Shown here one piece after another: positions 14,303 to 22,584 of a stretch of 44,385 bases of DNA. Within the stretch, counting starts at the first letter, position 1, and every line of letters begins with the position of its first letter. This DNA comes from Candidatus Sericytochromatia bacterium (GTDB lineage Bacteria > Cyanobacteriota > Sericytochromatia > UBA7694), in NCBI GenBank assembly GCA_015272195.1, contig JACYMC010000125.1:1-44385 (forward strand), given 5' to 3'. Made by a program: the position numbers and the translations under genes. The notes beneath the pieces were generated by a model, which was given only the letters and a program-made list of their open reading frames with translations, was not told the DNA's origin and made no database searches.

Positions 14303-16900
14303 CTACTTTTGCAGGGTGTTGGGCATTTTAAGCGGCTGGGTGCCGTTGCGCTCCCGAATCCACTGCTGGCGCGCCACCGGCAGCCATTTGCGGGCCTTGG
14401 CATGCTCCGGGTTGATTTGCAGGGTTTCTTCAAAACGGTTCACGGCGGCAGCCCATTTGTGGGTACTCATGTAGAGGTGCCCCAGCCAGTAGAGCGGCTC
14501 TTCGCACTCGGGTTCACATTCAATCGCTTTTTCGCAGTAATAAATGGCCTTGGGCAGTTCGTTGAGGTCAAAATAGGTATAAGAGAGGTTCATATAGCCC
14601 ACGCAGTAGTCGGGCTCGGCTTCCAGAGCCGTCTGAAAGCAGCGGATGGCTTCAAGGTTACAGTCCATACTGCGAAAAATGCTGCCCAGATAATTATGGG
14701 CCCTGGCATGCTGCGGATCAAGGCGCACCACCTGCTGAAAGTAAGGCAGGGCTTCGCGCCAGCGATCCTGCCGAAAATGCAGCAGGGCGATCTGGTACAG
14801 CACTTCCGGATCATCCGGGCGTATTTTGAGGGCCGTCTGGCAGTATTTGAGGGCCCGGCGCTGATCGCCACAGGCGTCGTAGGCCTGGGCCAGCGAGACA
14901 TAGGCGCGCGCGTCCTGCATATCTTCGGCAATCACGCGCCTGAAGCAGCCCACAGCAGCTTTGGCCTGCCGGGTCTGCAGGTAGAGATGCCCCAGATGCT
15001 GCCAGGTTTCGTGCTGGGAGCTGTGGGGATGTTTGCCAGCGTTTTCAAACGCGGCAATGGCCTCTTCTTTCTGGCCGGCATTCAGCCAGGCCAGGCCCAT
15101 CAGATAGTACATTTCGCCCGCTTCTTCGGGCAGCTGAACCATGGCTTCACGGTAGGTTCTGATGGCATTCTGAATATAGCCCTGGCGGGAGCAGGCCAGA
15201 CCCAGAATAACGTAAATGCTGATATTGCGAGGATCCAGCTGCAGGGCTTTTTGATAACAGCTGATAGCCTGCTTGAGATTGTTGAGGTTGTCGTGGGCAA
15301 AACCTGCCTGAATCCAGGCTTCGGCGTTATCGGGCTGTTGATCGATCAGCTTCTGAAACCATTTGAGGGCCTGATCAAACTGCTGCTGTTCGGTGTACAG
15401 CTGCCCCAGACTGCAGATCGAGGGACTGAAATCAGGTTTCAGCGCCAAAGCCCGGTAAAAGCAGCGCAGGGCCTTGAGATGTTCTTTGCTGCCCAGATAA
15501 GCCTGCCCGAGGCCGTGATGCAGGCAGGCTGCCTCAGGATGCCGTTTGAGGGCCGACTGATAAACTTCAATGGCCGCGTCATGCTGCTGCCGGCGAAAAT
15601 AGCACAGCCCCAGATGGTAGGCATGCAGGGGCTGATCGGCCTGTTTTTGCCAGAGCTGCTCATACAATGCGGCCGCTTCGGCATAGGCCTGGACACTGTA
15701 ATACAGACCGGCTCTGACGTTTAAGGCCTCAAGCTGCTCAGGGTTCTGTTTGAGTGCTCTGTCGCAGGCTTTGTGGGCTTTTTCGGGCTGGCCGGCCAGC
15801 ACAAAGGTCTGGGCCAGATGGGCATAGGTCTGGGGCCACTCGCTTTCGGGCAGGTGTTTAAGCGCCTGCTGATAAGCCTGAAAGGCGGCGTGATAGTGGT
15901 TCAGGCGGGTTTCAACCAGGGCGAGGTAATGCCAGGCCAGACCGTTGTCAGGACTGAGCTGCACCACTTTATGCAGGACACTGGCCGCAGCTTTGAATGC
16001 TTGCTGCTCCATCAGCAGCAGCGCCAGACGATAGCTGCCGTCACTGCAGTAGGGAAAGTAACGCAGATAACTTTTAAAGGCTTCAATCGCACGGCTGCGC
16101 TCGCCAAGGTCTTCGTAGGCCAGGGCAAGACTGAAGTACAGACGTGGGGAAACATGGGGCATTGCCAGACTGCGCTGATACCACTGCAGGGCTTCACCGA
16201 TCTGCCCCAGGGCATGATAGGCCAGGGCAATGCCCGAAACATACTCCGCCTGTTTTTGATCACGGGCATGGGCTTCCTGGTAATGTCTGAGGGCCGCGGC
16301 ATAATCACCCAGCTGATAATAACTGTAAGCCAGACCGTCCCATCCCCGGGCGCAGTCATTGAGCTTCAGGGCCTGCTGAAAAAAGCTGATGGCGGCTTCC
16401 GGGCGCTGCAGATGCTGGGCGCAGAGCCCCAGCTGATAGAGCAGGTGAAAGTCGTGCCGGGCGTGCCGCAGCAGGTATTCGTAGGTTTGATAGGCCTTAT
16501 TGTATTGCTGGTGCGCAAAGTGTAAGCGGGCCAGAGCACGGTAAGCAGGCAGATGATCAAACTTCTGGGCGGCCTGGCGGTAATAGCTGAAAGCCAGACG
16601 GTACTGGCTGCTGCGTTCGGCCGCCTTTGCGGCCAGATGATAACCCTCAGGCAGGTCGGGAAAGTGATGCTGCATGGCCTCAAAAATTTTGAGGGCCCCG
16701 GCGTAGTCGCTCTTGTTAAAACGCTCCTGACCCTGCTGCAGCATTTCCTGCTGACAGAAGTCACGCAGTGAGCGCTGACAAATATACCAATAGCGGTTAA
16801 TTTTGGTAGCGGCCAGTTGCTGGCTGTGAATCAGACGATAGACCCGGCTGGCTGCGCATTGCAGGTAGTCAGCCGCCTGGTCGACGCTGATTACATCCAC
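14303..16900 (-). CDS. Giant TPR protein with N-terminal excisionase/MerR-like HTH
   Basis: 865 residues. The first 50 form an excisionase-type winged helix: ISVDQAADYLQCAASRVYRL (helix-turn-helix), IHSQQLAATKINRYWYI (wing), RSLRDFC. The rest is an almost continuous run of 34-residue TPRs, about two dozen, many with the consensus W-x-x-L-G-x-x-Y-x-x-x-x-x-Y-x-x-A and Pro at the end (for example PDDPEVLYQIALLHFRQDRW, then LDPQHARAHNYLGSIFRSMD). No membrane segment is present. A DNA-targeting head with a large peptide-binding solenoid is unusual. A transcription factor or a chromosome-tethered scaffold are both possible. Confidence 0.75.
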   Translation of the reverse strand: MDVISVDQAADYLQCAASRVYRLIHSQQLAATKINRYWYICQRSLRDFCQQEMLQQGQERFNKSDYAGALKIFEAMQHHFPDLPEGYHLAAKAAERSSQYRLAFSYYRQAAQKFDHLPAYRALARLHFAHQQYNKAYQTYEYLLRHARHDFHLLYQLGLCAQHLQRPEAAISFFQQALKLNDCARGWDGLAYSYYQLGDYAAALRHYQEAHARDQKQAEYVSGIALAYHALGQIGEALQWYQRSLAMPHVSPRLYFSLALAYEDLGERSRAIEAFKSYLRYFPYCSDGSYRLALLLMEQQAFKAAASVLHKVVQLSPDNGLAWHYLALVETRLNHYHAAFQAYQQALKHLPESEWPQTYAHLAQTFVLAGQPEKAHKACDRALKQNPEQLEALNVRAGLYYSVQAYAEAAALYEQLWQKQADQPLHAYHLGLCYFRRQQHDAAIEVYQSALKRHPEAACLHHGLGQAYLGSKEHLKALRCFYRALALKPDFSPSICSLGQLYTEQQQFDQALKWFQKLIDQQPDNAEAWIQAGFAHDNLNNLKQAISCYQKALQLDPRNISIYVILGLACSRQGYIQNAIRTYREAMVQLPEEAGEMYYLMGLAWLNAGQKEEAIAAFENAGKHPHSSQHETWQHLGHLYLQTRQAKAAVGCFRRVIAEDMQDARAYVSLAQAYDACGDQRRALKYCQTALKIRPDDPEVLYQIALLHFRQDRWREALPYFQQVVRLDPQHARAHNYLGSIFRSMDCNLEAIRCFQTALEAEPDYCVGYMNLSYTYFDLNELPKAIYYCEKAIECEPECEEPLYWLGHLYMSTHKWAAAVNRFEETLQINPEHAKARKWLPVARQQWIRERNGTQPLKMPNTLQK

Positions 16901-17073
16901 AGGGGCGGTCCGGCCGGTGCGAAGGTCTTTTGCACGTATCTGACTCCATTGACAACGGTTTTGGGCGTATAATGATTCTGCTTCTACGATTGTACAAAAT
17001 CAGGATTTTAAAACGCAAGTAAATTGTTACAAAATTGCATTGCATGTTTTATATTTAAAGGAAAATTTCCACA
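16901..17073 (+). promoter_or_regulatory. Divergent intergenic region between TPR-HTH gene and mnmD
   Basis: 173 bp holding a TATAAT-like -10 (within gcgtataatg near 16970). A TTGACA lies only 13 bp before it, too close for a standard sigma-70 pair, so the true -35 is uncertain. An AT-rich stretch follows, then AAAGGAAA as the mnmD ribosome site. Confidence 0.35.
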
Positions 17074-17793
17074 ATGCCCCTGGTTCCTGTTCAAACGGGT
17101 GATGGCACCCGGACCCTTTTCTGCACAGAGCGCCAGCTGCACTTTCGCTCCCTGCAGGGCGCGGGCTCTGAGTCCAGCTATGTGTTTTTAGAGAGCAGTC
17201 AGCTGCTGTCACAGCCAGACCCGGTGGTGCTGGAGCTGGGCCTGGGTACAGCCCTGAATTTTTTAACCACCGCTGCAGCGGTATTGCGCGCCCCCACCCC
17301 CATGACCCTGGACTACCATGTGGTGGAGCTGCAGCCTTTATCAGCGTCCATTTTTGAAGCACTGAAGTACACCACCCACTTTCCGGCTGAGCTGGTGAGT
17401 GGGGTGCTGACACTCTTACAGCAGGTCGCGAATGAACCCGTCAGGTTTACACACCCCCAGATTCGGCTGACCCTTTATCCTGGCGCCTGGTCTGAGACCC
17501 CGCTGCCCGCCGCGCTGGCAGTCGACGCCATTTATCATGATCCCTTTGGCCCCAAAGACAACCCGGAATGCTGGACGCCAGAATGCTTTACCTGGAGTGG
17601 CCGTCACCTCAAACCCACCGGGCGACTGGTAACCTACGCAGCCGCCACATCAGTCCGAAAGGCATTGGTGGCTGCCGGTCTGGTGGTCGCCAGCCTGCCC
17701 GGCTCCGGTCGCAAACGTGAAATGACCGTGGCCGCGCGCAGTGCCTCGGCCCTGGAAGGGACACAGCCCCTCCGCCAGAGCCGTTACCAGTGA
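17074..17793 (+). CDS. mnmD: tRNA (mnm5s2U34) methyltransferase MnmD (MnmC N-domain, separate)
   Basis: 239 residues corresponding to the N-terminal (DUF752) methyltransferase half of E. coli MnmC. Motif I is PVVLELGLGTALNFL for S-adenosylmethionine. The family-specific IYHDPFGPKDNPECWTPECF holds the active-site DPF. It converts 5-aminomethyl-(2-thio)uridine at tRNA position 34 to the methylaminomethyl form. The FAD-dependent partner that generates the aminomethyl substrate is encoded by the next gene, overlapping at GTGA. Ribosome site AAAGGAAA supports the ATG. Confidence 0.8.
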   Translation: MPLVPVQTGDGTRTLFCTERQLHFRSLQGAGSESSYVFLESSQLLSQPDPVVLELGLGTALNFLTTAAAVLRAPTPMTLDYHVVELQPLSASIFEALKYTTHFPAELVSGVLTLLQQVANEPVRFTHPQIRLTLYPGAWSETPLPAALAVDAIYHDPFGPKDNPECWTPECFTWSGRHLKPTGRLVTYAAATSVRKALVAAGLVVASLPGSGRKREMTVAARSASALEGTQPLRQSRYQ

Positions 17794-18887
17794 AGTTTAC
17801 CGTCGCCATTCTGGGCGGGGGCTTTGCAGGCTGGACCCTGCAAAATACCCTGCAATCAATGGGCCTGCCGGCAAAGGAGATCATCGTCCTGGAACAGGCA
17901 CTCAACGGCAGGGGTTCTTCGGGCGTACTGCGCGGCATGATGCATCCCTTTACCGGACGCAGCCTGTTTCCCCGTCCGGGTTACCTGGAGGCCTGGCATT
18001 TTAGCCGCAACTGGTTTGCTGCCTTACAGGCGCAGAGCAGACTGACGCTCTACCACGAAATGCCCCTCTGGCGCGTGGCGCTGACTTCAGCAGCGGCCCG
18101 GCAGTTTGCCCGTTCCTTTGCCCGCGCCCGTGAGAACGTGCCAGATTATCCGCTTCAGCAGACCCCGCTGCCAGAAGGCCTTGCTGAGGGGGTGCTGGCA
18201 GCCTATGGCATGTCACCGGCCCTGCAGGTCAACCTGCCCCTGCTTGTCACCCAACTGGCCAACAGCAGCCAGGCACAACGGCAACTGCGCAGCGGCGCAC
18301 CGCAGTTGTTTTATCAGAAAGGTCACTGGTGCATTCAAACCAAAACAGACCTGTGGCGGTCCGAGCACCTGGTCTTTGCCTGTGGCCAGGATCTGAAAAC
18401 CTACTTCCCGGATCTGCCCCTCTCCCGCAAACGTGGCGAGGTGGCCATTGCCCGCTGCCGCCACAATCTGCCGGGCATGCTGAGTGGCAGCGGTATGTAT
18501 ATTGCCCCCCTGGGCCCGGAACATCTGATCACAGGCGCAACCTTTTATCACGGTGAACGCCCCTGGTCTCCGGTGCAGAGCTGGCGCAGCCTGTCTCAGC
18601 GTCTTGCATGGCTGCCCGCTTTACAGGAAGCACAGCCCCAGCAAATCTGGAGCGGTGTCCGGGCTGTGGTGCAGCCCGATCGTGAGGCCCTGCTGGGGCC
18701 TGTTCCGAGCCTGGCACAGGCCTGGGTCATGGCCGGTTTTGGCACACGGGGATTGCTGCAGATTCCGCTGGCGGCACAGACACTGGCGGCAACACTGCTC
18801 AACAACCACGGGATTTCAGATGCCCTGAAGGCAGATCGTTTAGCCCCGGCGGCCTGGCGCTTTAATCCGACGCCAGGCCAAGGGTAA
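17790..18887 (+). CDS. FAD-dependent cmnm5U34 oxidoreductase (MnmC C-domain, separate)
   Basis: 365 residues from a GTG start sharing four bases with the mnmD stop (GTGA). An N-terminal FAD fold (VAILGGGFAGWTLQNTL) is followed by the MnmC-like segment GSSGVLRGMMHPFTGRSLF, a central substrate domain and a C-terminal GFGTRGLLQIPLAAQTLA that closes the FAD site. These fit the oxidase half of MnmC, which removes the carboxymethyl group of cmnm5U34 before MnmD methylates it. A generic DAO-family amine oxidase is the alternative, but the overlap with mnmD makes the MnmC role likely. Its last 26 nt overlap the convergent CAP gene. Confidence 0.7.
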   Translation: MKFTVAILGGGFAGWTLQNTLQSMGLPAKEIIVLEQALNGRGSSGVLRGMMHPFTGRSLFPRPGYLEAWHFSRNWFAALQAQSRLTLYHEMPLWRVALTSAAARQFARSFARARENVPDYPLQQTPLPEGLAEGVLAAYGMSPALQVNLPLLVTQLANSSQAQRQLRSGAPQLFYQKGHWCIQTKTDLWRSEHLVFACGQDLKTYFPDLPLSRKRGEVAIARCRHNLPGMLSGSGMYIAPLGPEHLITGATFYHGERPWSPVQSWRSLSQRLAWLPALQEAQPQQIWSGVRAVVQPDREALLGPVPSLAQAWVMAGFGTRGLLQIPLAAQTLAATLLNNHGISDALKADRLAPAAWRFNPTPGQG

Positions 18888-20427
18888 TCCAGATCAGATT
18901 GGGACCCAGGGTCTCGGAGTCGGCCTGAACCACACCCAGTCCCATTTTACGCCAGCGTGCCTGCTGTACAATCTGCTCATGTTTTTGCAGACGTTCCAGG
19001 GCTTCTTCCAGATTGCGGGCCGAGAGAATCAGGGTGCTGAGCTCCCGGTAACGCCCACCCTGTGACTGATAACGCGCGGCAAAATCGCCCTGGCTGAGCC
19101 GGTAAGCCAGCTGATCTTCACGAATCATGGCCAGGGTATGCTGCCGGGCGGCCTCAGAAAAGCGGGGTTCTTCTTTCAGCACGGGCAACTGTTTGCGCTG
19201 GCGCTGGGTGCCCAGCCAGTTCAGCAATTCGGCTTTAAAATCTTGTACCTTGACACGCTCAGCTTTTTGCTGAAACAGTTGGGTAATATAAAAATGGGTG
19301 CCGTTAAAATACACTCCCATGCCGACATGGGTAAAATCCTGATGCAGCATATTGGCCCGGTGGCCCGGACTGTTCATCAGGCGCTGATGCGCTGAGGCCA
19401 CCAGAGTATCATAAGCAATGTTTTCTCCGACCTGACCTTTGCCACCCTGGGCCTGATAGCGTGCATTGGGATCCAGACCGTCTGGATTAATATGGGCAAA
19501 GAATTGCCGTTTCGCCATATCTTCACTGTGGAGATAGGCCACATAATTGAGCAGTTCATCCGGTTTGAGGCTTTTGAGCTGGTGTTTCTGACGTTCAGCA
19601 TTCAGGCGCTGCAGCAGATAGCGTGCCGCCTGATCCGTGTTGGCAAATTGCTGAGCAGAAGGCTGGGGCGTGGGTTCTTTTAAAGGGTATGCCGCTCCAA
19701 CATAAACCGGCAGAATACTGGCAACCCGCGGGCCTGCCTCCGGGTGATCGAGCAGTAACTCCAGGGTATAGCGCCCCCGCCCCTGATCCAGCGGCACCTC
19801 AAAACTGGCCTGCCCCTGCCGAATATGTCGGGGATAAAAAGTACGGACTTTGCCACTGGGCAAGGTCACAGGCAAGCGGGGATTACGATAACCCAGAGAG
19901 ACGCTGGCCTTAAAGCGCAGGGTTTCTCCGGGTTGGACTGTACGTGGTAGCTCATCAAGCTCTGCCAGGTACTCCAGCAAGATAATCGTGGCCCATAAAA
20001 TCTCGCCGTGTTTGGGGTGCTCTCCCCGGCTCAGACCCACAGCAGCATGGGTAATATCTTCTGAGAGCAGCGCCTGATGACGTTTTAACTGCTCAAACAA
20101 ACGGGTCGGATCATAGTCAAGAGCAATAAATGCGTGCTGTTGGCGACCACTGACGCGGGCATAGGCCAGCTGATACTCAAGGCTTCCACGCGCAGGAGAG
20201 CTGAGACTAAAAAAATTATCCTGCTGCATGGTTTCGCTGTGGGTCCGGGCCACGGTACTGGCGCGCGCATCGTATTGCAATGTCGGCAGGTTTTGGCTGC
20301 GGCGGTGGCGATTGAGCAGATTAAAGAGCTGATACTCCAGAGTCTGCAGCGGGGCCTGGGCCCATACGCCAGGTGCCCACAACAGCCAGAACAGACAGAC
20401 AAGAGCGTAAACACCCGGGCGGGGCAT
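18862..20427 (-). CDS. Secreted protein with three CAP/SCP-like units
   Basis: About 521 residues from ATG 20427 (AAAGGATT upstream; an earlier in-frame start at 20460 would disrupt the signal peptide VYALVCLFWLLWAPGVWA). Three CAP-like repeats are seen: a degenerate first (LFNLLNRHRRSQNLPTLQYD, THSETMQQDNFFSL), a canonical middle one (LLQRLNAERQKHQLKSL, HSEDMAKRQFFAHINPDG, GENIAYD, NSPGHRANML, HVGMGVY), and a degenerate C-terminal one (LLNWLGTQRQRKQLPVL). A beta-sandwich-like stretch separates units 1 and 2. Only the middle unit keeps the His/Glu cavity. CAP proteins are secreted and often surface- or spore-associated. The function here is unknown. Confidence 0.75.
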   Translation of the reverse strand: MPRPGVYALVCLFWLLWAPGVWAQAPLQTLEYQLFNLLNRHRRSQNLPTLQYDARASTVARTHSETMQQDNFFSLSSPARGSLEYQLAYARVSGRQQHAFIALDYDPTRLFEQLKRHQALLSEDITHAAVGLSRGEHPKHGEILWATIILLEYLAELDELPRTVQPGETLRFKASVSLGYRNPRLPVTLPSGKVRTFYPRHIRQGQASFEVPLDQGRGRYTLELLLDHPEAGPRVASILPVYVGAAYPLKEPTPQPSAQQFANTDQAARYLLQRLNAERQKHQLKSLKPDELLNYVAYLHSEDMAKRQFFAHINPDGLDPNARYQAQGGKGQVGENIAYDTLVASAHQRLMNSPGHRANMLHQDFTHVGMGVYFNGTHFYITQLFQQKAERVKVQDFKAELLNWLGTQRQRKQLPVLKEEPRFSEAARQHTLAMIREDQLAYRLSQGDFAARYQSQGGRYRELSTLILSARNLEEALERLQKHEQIVQQARWRKMGLGVVQADSETLGPNLIWITLGLASD

Positions 20428-20534
20428 GCAAGGTAATCCTTTAAAACGAGATTGTGACACAAGACACTTTTAAACCGAAAGTATAACAGATTTGCAAATC
20501 GACAGATATGACAATCAGACGCACAAAAGTGGAT

Positions 20535-20562
20535 TTAAGTTCTCCTGGGGTTGTGCCGAACA
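20535..20562 (+). promoter_or_regulatory. Possible sigma-28 (FliA-type) flagellar promoter
   Basis: ttaagttc (20535-20542) and gccgaaca (20555-20562) separated by 12 bp resemble the flagellar sigma-28 consensus TAAAGTTT-N11-GCCGATAA. It lies 46 bp upstream of the first flagellar gene. The match is partial. Confidence 0.4.
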
Positions 20563-20608
20563 GTGTTTTTAAGACCAAACGGTCAGTTCAGACAGCAGGA
20601 GAGCCTTT

Positions 20609-21424
20609 ATGAGTCGCGGACTCTATACAGCGGCATCAGCCATGGTCGCCGACGCCGAGCGCTTTGAAGCCATTTCAAACAATCTGGCCAATATCAACAC
20701 CCACGGTTTTAAACGTCAGCAGACGGTGCACCACGATTTTGAAGTGGGCCTGCTGCGCCGCATGCAGGCCAGCCAGATGGGGGTGCGCCAGCACCGTGAG
20801 GGTCTGGCTGAAGCCCTTTATCGCCCAGACAGTGACCAGACCCTCGGCCAGCTGGGAACAGGCAGCCTGGTTCAGGAGACCTGGACTGACTTTTCTGATG
20901 GCGGTCTGGAGCAAACCGAAGCCCCACTGGATCTTGCTCTGCAGGGTGAGGGCTTTTATGTGCTCAGCAGTGAAGCGGGTGAAACCTTTTTAAGCCGCAA
21001 TGGCGCTTTTACCCAGGACAACGAGGGTTTTGTGCGCAATCCGGCAGGACTGTATCTGCTGAACCAGAATGGCAGCCCGCTGCAGATACCTGCGGGCGTC
21101 TCGCGGCTGGTCGTCAGCCAGAACGGTGAGGTTTTTGCTGACGGTGTCTCGCTGGGCACATTGCAGCGGGTACGCTACGCTGAGCCCCAGCGCTTGCTGC
21201 ACCGGGGTGGCCAGCTGTTTCAGGCCCTGCCACAGCAGGAGGCCCAGCCGGCTGAGACAAGGGTTCACCAGGGCTATCTGGAGCGGGCCAATGTGGATGT
21301 GGCGTCAGAAATGGTGCAGATGATCAGTGCCATGCGGGCGTATCAGATCAGCCAGAAAGCCCTGCAGACCGAAGACGATATGACAGGACGCCTGATCAAT
21401 GAGGTGGGCCGTGCAACAGTCTAA
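20609..21424 (+). CDS. flgF: Flagellar proximal rod protein FlgF
   Basis: 271 residues of the FlgE/F/G family. The N-terminal rod motif (SRGLYTAASAMVADAERFEA, then ISNNLANINTHGFKRQQ) and the C-terminal motif (EMVQMISAMRAYQISQKALQ) form the coiled coil that packs into the rod. The middle has the family's LALQGEGFYVLSSE segment. It is placed before a more canonical FlgG, the usual FlgF position. Ribosome site CAGGAG. It acts in the flagellar axial rod outside the inner membrane, exported by the flagellar type III apparatus. Confidence 0.85.
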   Translation: MSRGLYTAASAMVADAERFEAISNNLANINTHGFKRQQTVHHDFEVGLLRRMQASQMGVRQHREGLAEALYRPDSDQTLGQLGTGSLVQETWTDFSDGGLEQTEAPLDLALQGEGFYVLSSEAGETFLSRNGAFTQDNEGFVRNPAGLYLLNQNGSPLQIPAGVSRLVVSQNGEVFADGVSLGTLQRVRYAEPQRLLHRGGQLFQALPQQEAQPAETRVHQGYLERANVDVASEMVQMISAMRAYQISQKALQTEDDMTGRLINEVGRATV

Positions 21425-21463
21425 AACAACAACACAGATAAACTCAAAGGAGATGCAGCGCTT

Positions 21464-22249
21464 ATGATGCGTGCACTGTACTCAGCGGCTTCGGGCATGA
21501 AAGCCCAGCAGCTCAACCTGGATATTACTTCCAACAACCTGGCCAACGTCAATACCTCTGGTTTTAAAACCTTTCGGGCCGAGTTTCAGGATTTACATTA
21601 TCAGACGCTGCGTCAGCCTGGCTCCCAGGTCACCCAGAATCTAATGTCGCCGGTCGGCACACAGATTGGGATGGGTGCCGGCGTGGTCAGCACGCCGCGC
21701 TATTTTGCCCAGGGCGATTTTCAGCACACCGAAAATCCTTTTGACCTCGCCATTCAGGGGGATGGTTTTTTTCGGGTGGTCATGCCTGATGGCAATCTGG
21801 CTTACACCCGTGACGGTTCTTTTAAGCTGGACGTCAATGGCAATCTGGTCACCAATAACGGCTACCTGCTCGATCCCGCTGTCTTTATTGATCAGAACGC
21901 CAGCAATGTGACCATTGGCAGTGATGGCAGTGTGTCTCAGACCGTCAACGGCCTGACCTCGGTGGTCGGGCAAATTCAGCTGGTGCGTTTTGTCAACCCG
22001 GCAGGCCTTGAAACCATTGGTCGCAACCTGTATCGGCTGACGCCGGCTTCAGGGCAGGAAATTGCCGGTGTGGCCGGCTCTGGCCAGGGTTTTGGCACCC
22101 TCGCCCAGGGCATGCTTGAAATGTCCAACGTGCGGGTGGCTGACGAAATGATCCGCATGATTGTTTCCATGCGGGCTTATGAGGCCAACTCCAAAGCGAT
22201 TCAGACGGCAGACGAAATGTTGCAAGTGGCCAATAACGCCAAGCGCTAG
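21464..22249 (+). CDS. flgG: Flagellar distal rod protein FlgG
   Basis: 261 residues, the standard FlgG length. It has ALYSAASGMKAQQLNLDITS, NNLANVNTSGFKTFRAEFQD, DLAIQGDGFFRVVMPDG and YTRDGSFKLDVNGNLVTNNG, and ends with EMSNVRVADEMIRMIVSMRA and YEANSKAIQTADEML. All are typical. It forms the distal rod. It follows flgF after 39 bp with AAAGGAG. The genes for L- and P-ring proteins that usually follow it (flgH, flgI) are absent here. Confidence 0.95.
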   Translation: MMRALYSAASGMKAQQLNLDITSNNLANVNTSGFKTFRAEFQDLHYQTLRQPGSQVTQNLMSPVGTQIGMGAGVVSTPRYFAQGDFQHTENPFDLAIQGDGFFRVVMPDGNLAYTRDGSFKLDVNGNLVTNNGYLLDPAVFIDQNASNVTIGSDGSVSQTVNGLTSVVGQIQLVRFVNPAGLETIGRNLYRLTPASGQEIAGVAGSGQGFGTLAQGMLEMSNVRVADEMIRMIVSMRAYEANSKAIQTADEMLQVANNAKR

Positions 22250-22299
22250 CAGTTGATTCCCGGCACTAAATCAGAGATAATGAGGTCAGTAATAAATTC

Positions 22300-22581
22300 A
22301 TGAAAGTCGAGAACACTGCAGCTGCCGCTTTGAACGGCCGAAAACCCGCCCAGCCAGATGCCGGTCTTCAGACCGCTGTTCAGGATTTTGAAGCGCTTTT
22401 TGTGGGGCAAGTCATGAAAGCGATGCGTCAGACGGTACCCGAAGGCGGCCTGTTTGGCCACCAACCCCAGGAACAGATGATGCGCGATCTGCTGGATGAG
22501 GAATGGGGACGCGAGATTGCCTCGGGTCGGGGCATGGGTCTGGCACAGGTCCTTTATCGTCAACTGCAGTCAACACAATAA
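22300..22581 (+). CDS. flgJ: FlgJ-like rod-binding protein (single domain)
   Basis: 93 residues corresponding only to the N-terminal rod-binding domain of FlgJ: DFEALFVGQVMKAMRQTVPE, GGLFG, and QMMRDLLDEEWGREIASGRG with MGLAQVLYRQL. The muramidase domain of enterobacterial FlgJ is absent, as in many non-gamma bacteria where a separate hydrolase is used. It acts as a rod cap or chaperone during rod assembly. It ends 3 bp before fliM. Confidence 0.8.
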   Translation: MKVENTAAAALNGRKPAQPDAGLQTAVQDFEALFVGQVMKAMRQTVPEGGLFGHQPQEQMMRDLLDEEWGREIASGRGMGLAQVLYRQLQSTQ

Positions 22582-22584
22582 ACG

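Noticed and set aside
14285-15724. Long plus-strand open frame (479 codons) opposite the TPR-HTH gene
   Set aside because: It is antisense to a clear TPR array. Repetitive, biased codon use in the real gene keeps the opposite strand open. The frame shows no domain, only mirrored repeat composition.
16949-16975. Canonical sigma-70 promoter TTGACA/TATAAT before mnmD
   Set aside because: The hexamers are only about 13 bp apart, too close for normal spacing, so I list the region without claiming that pair.
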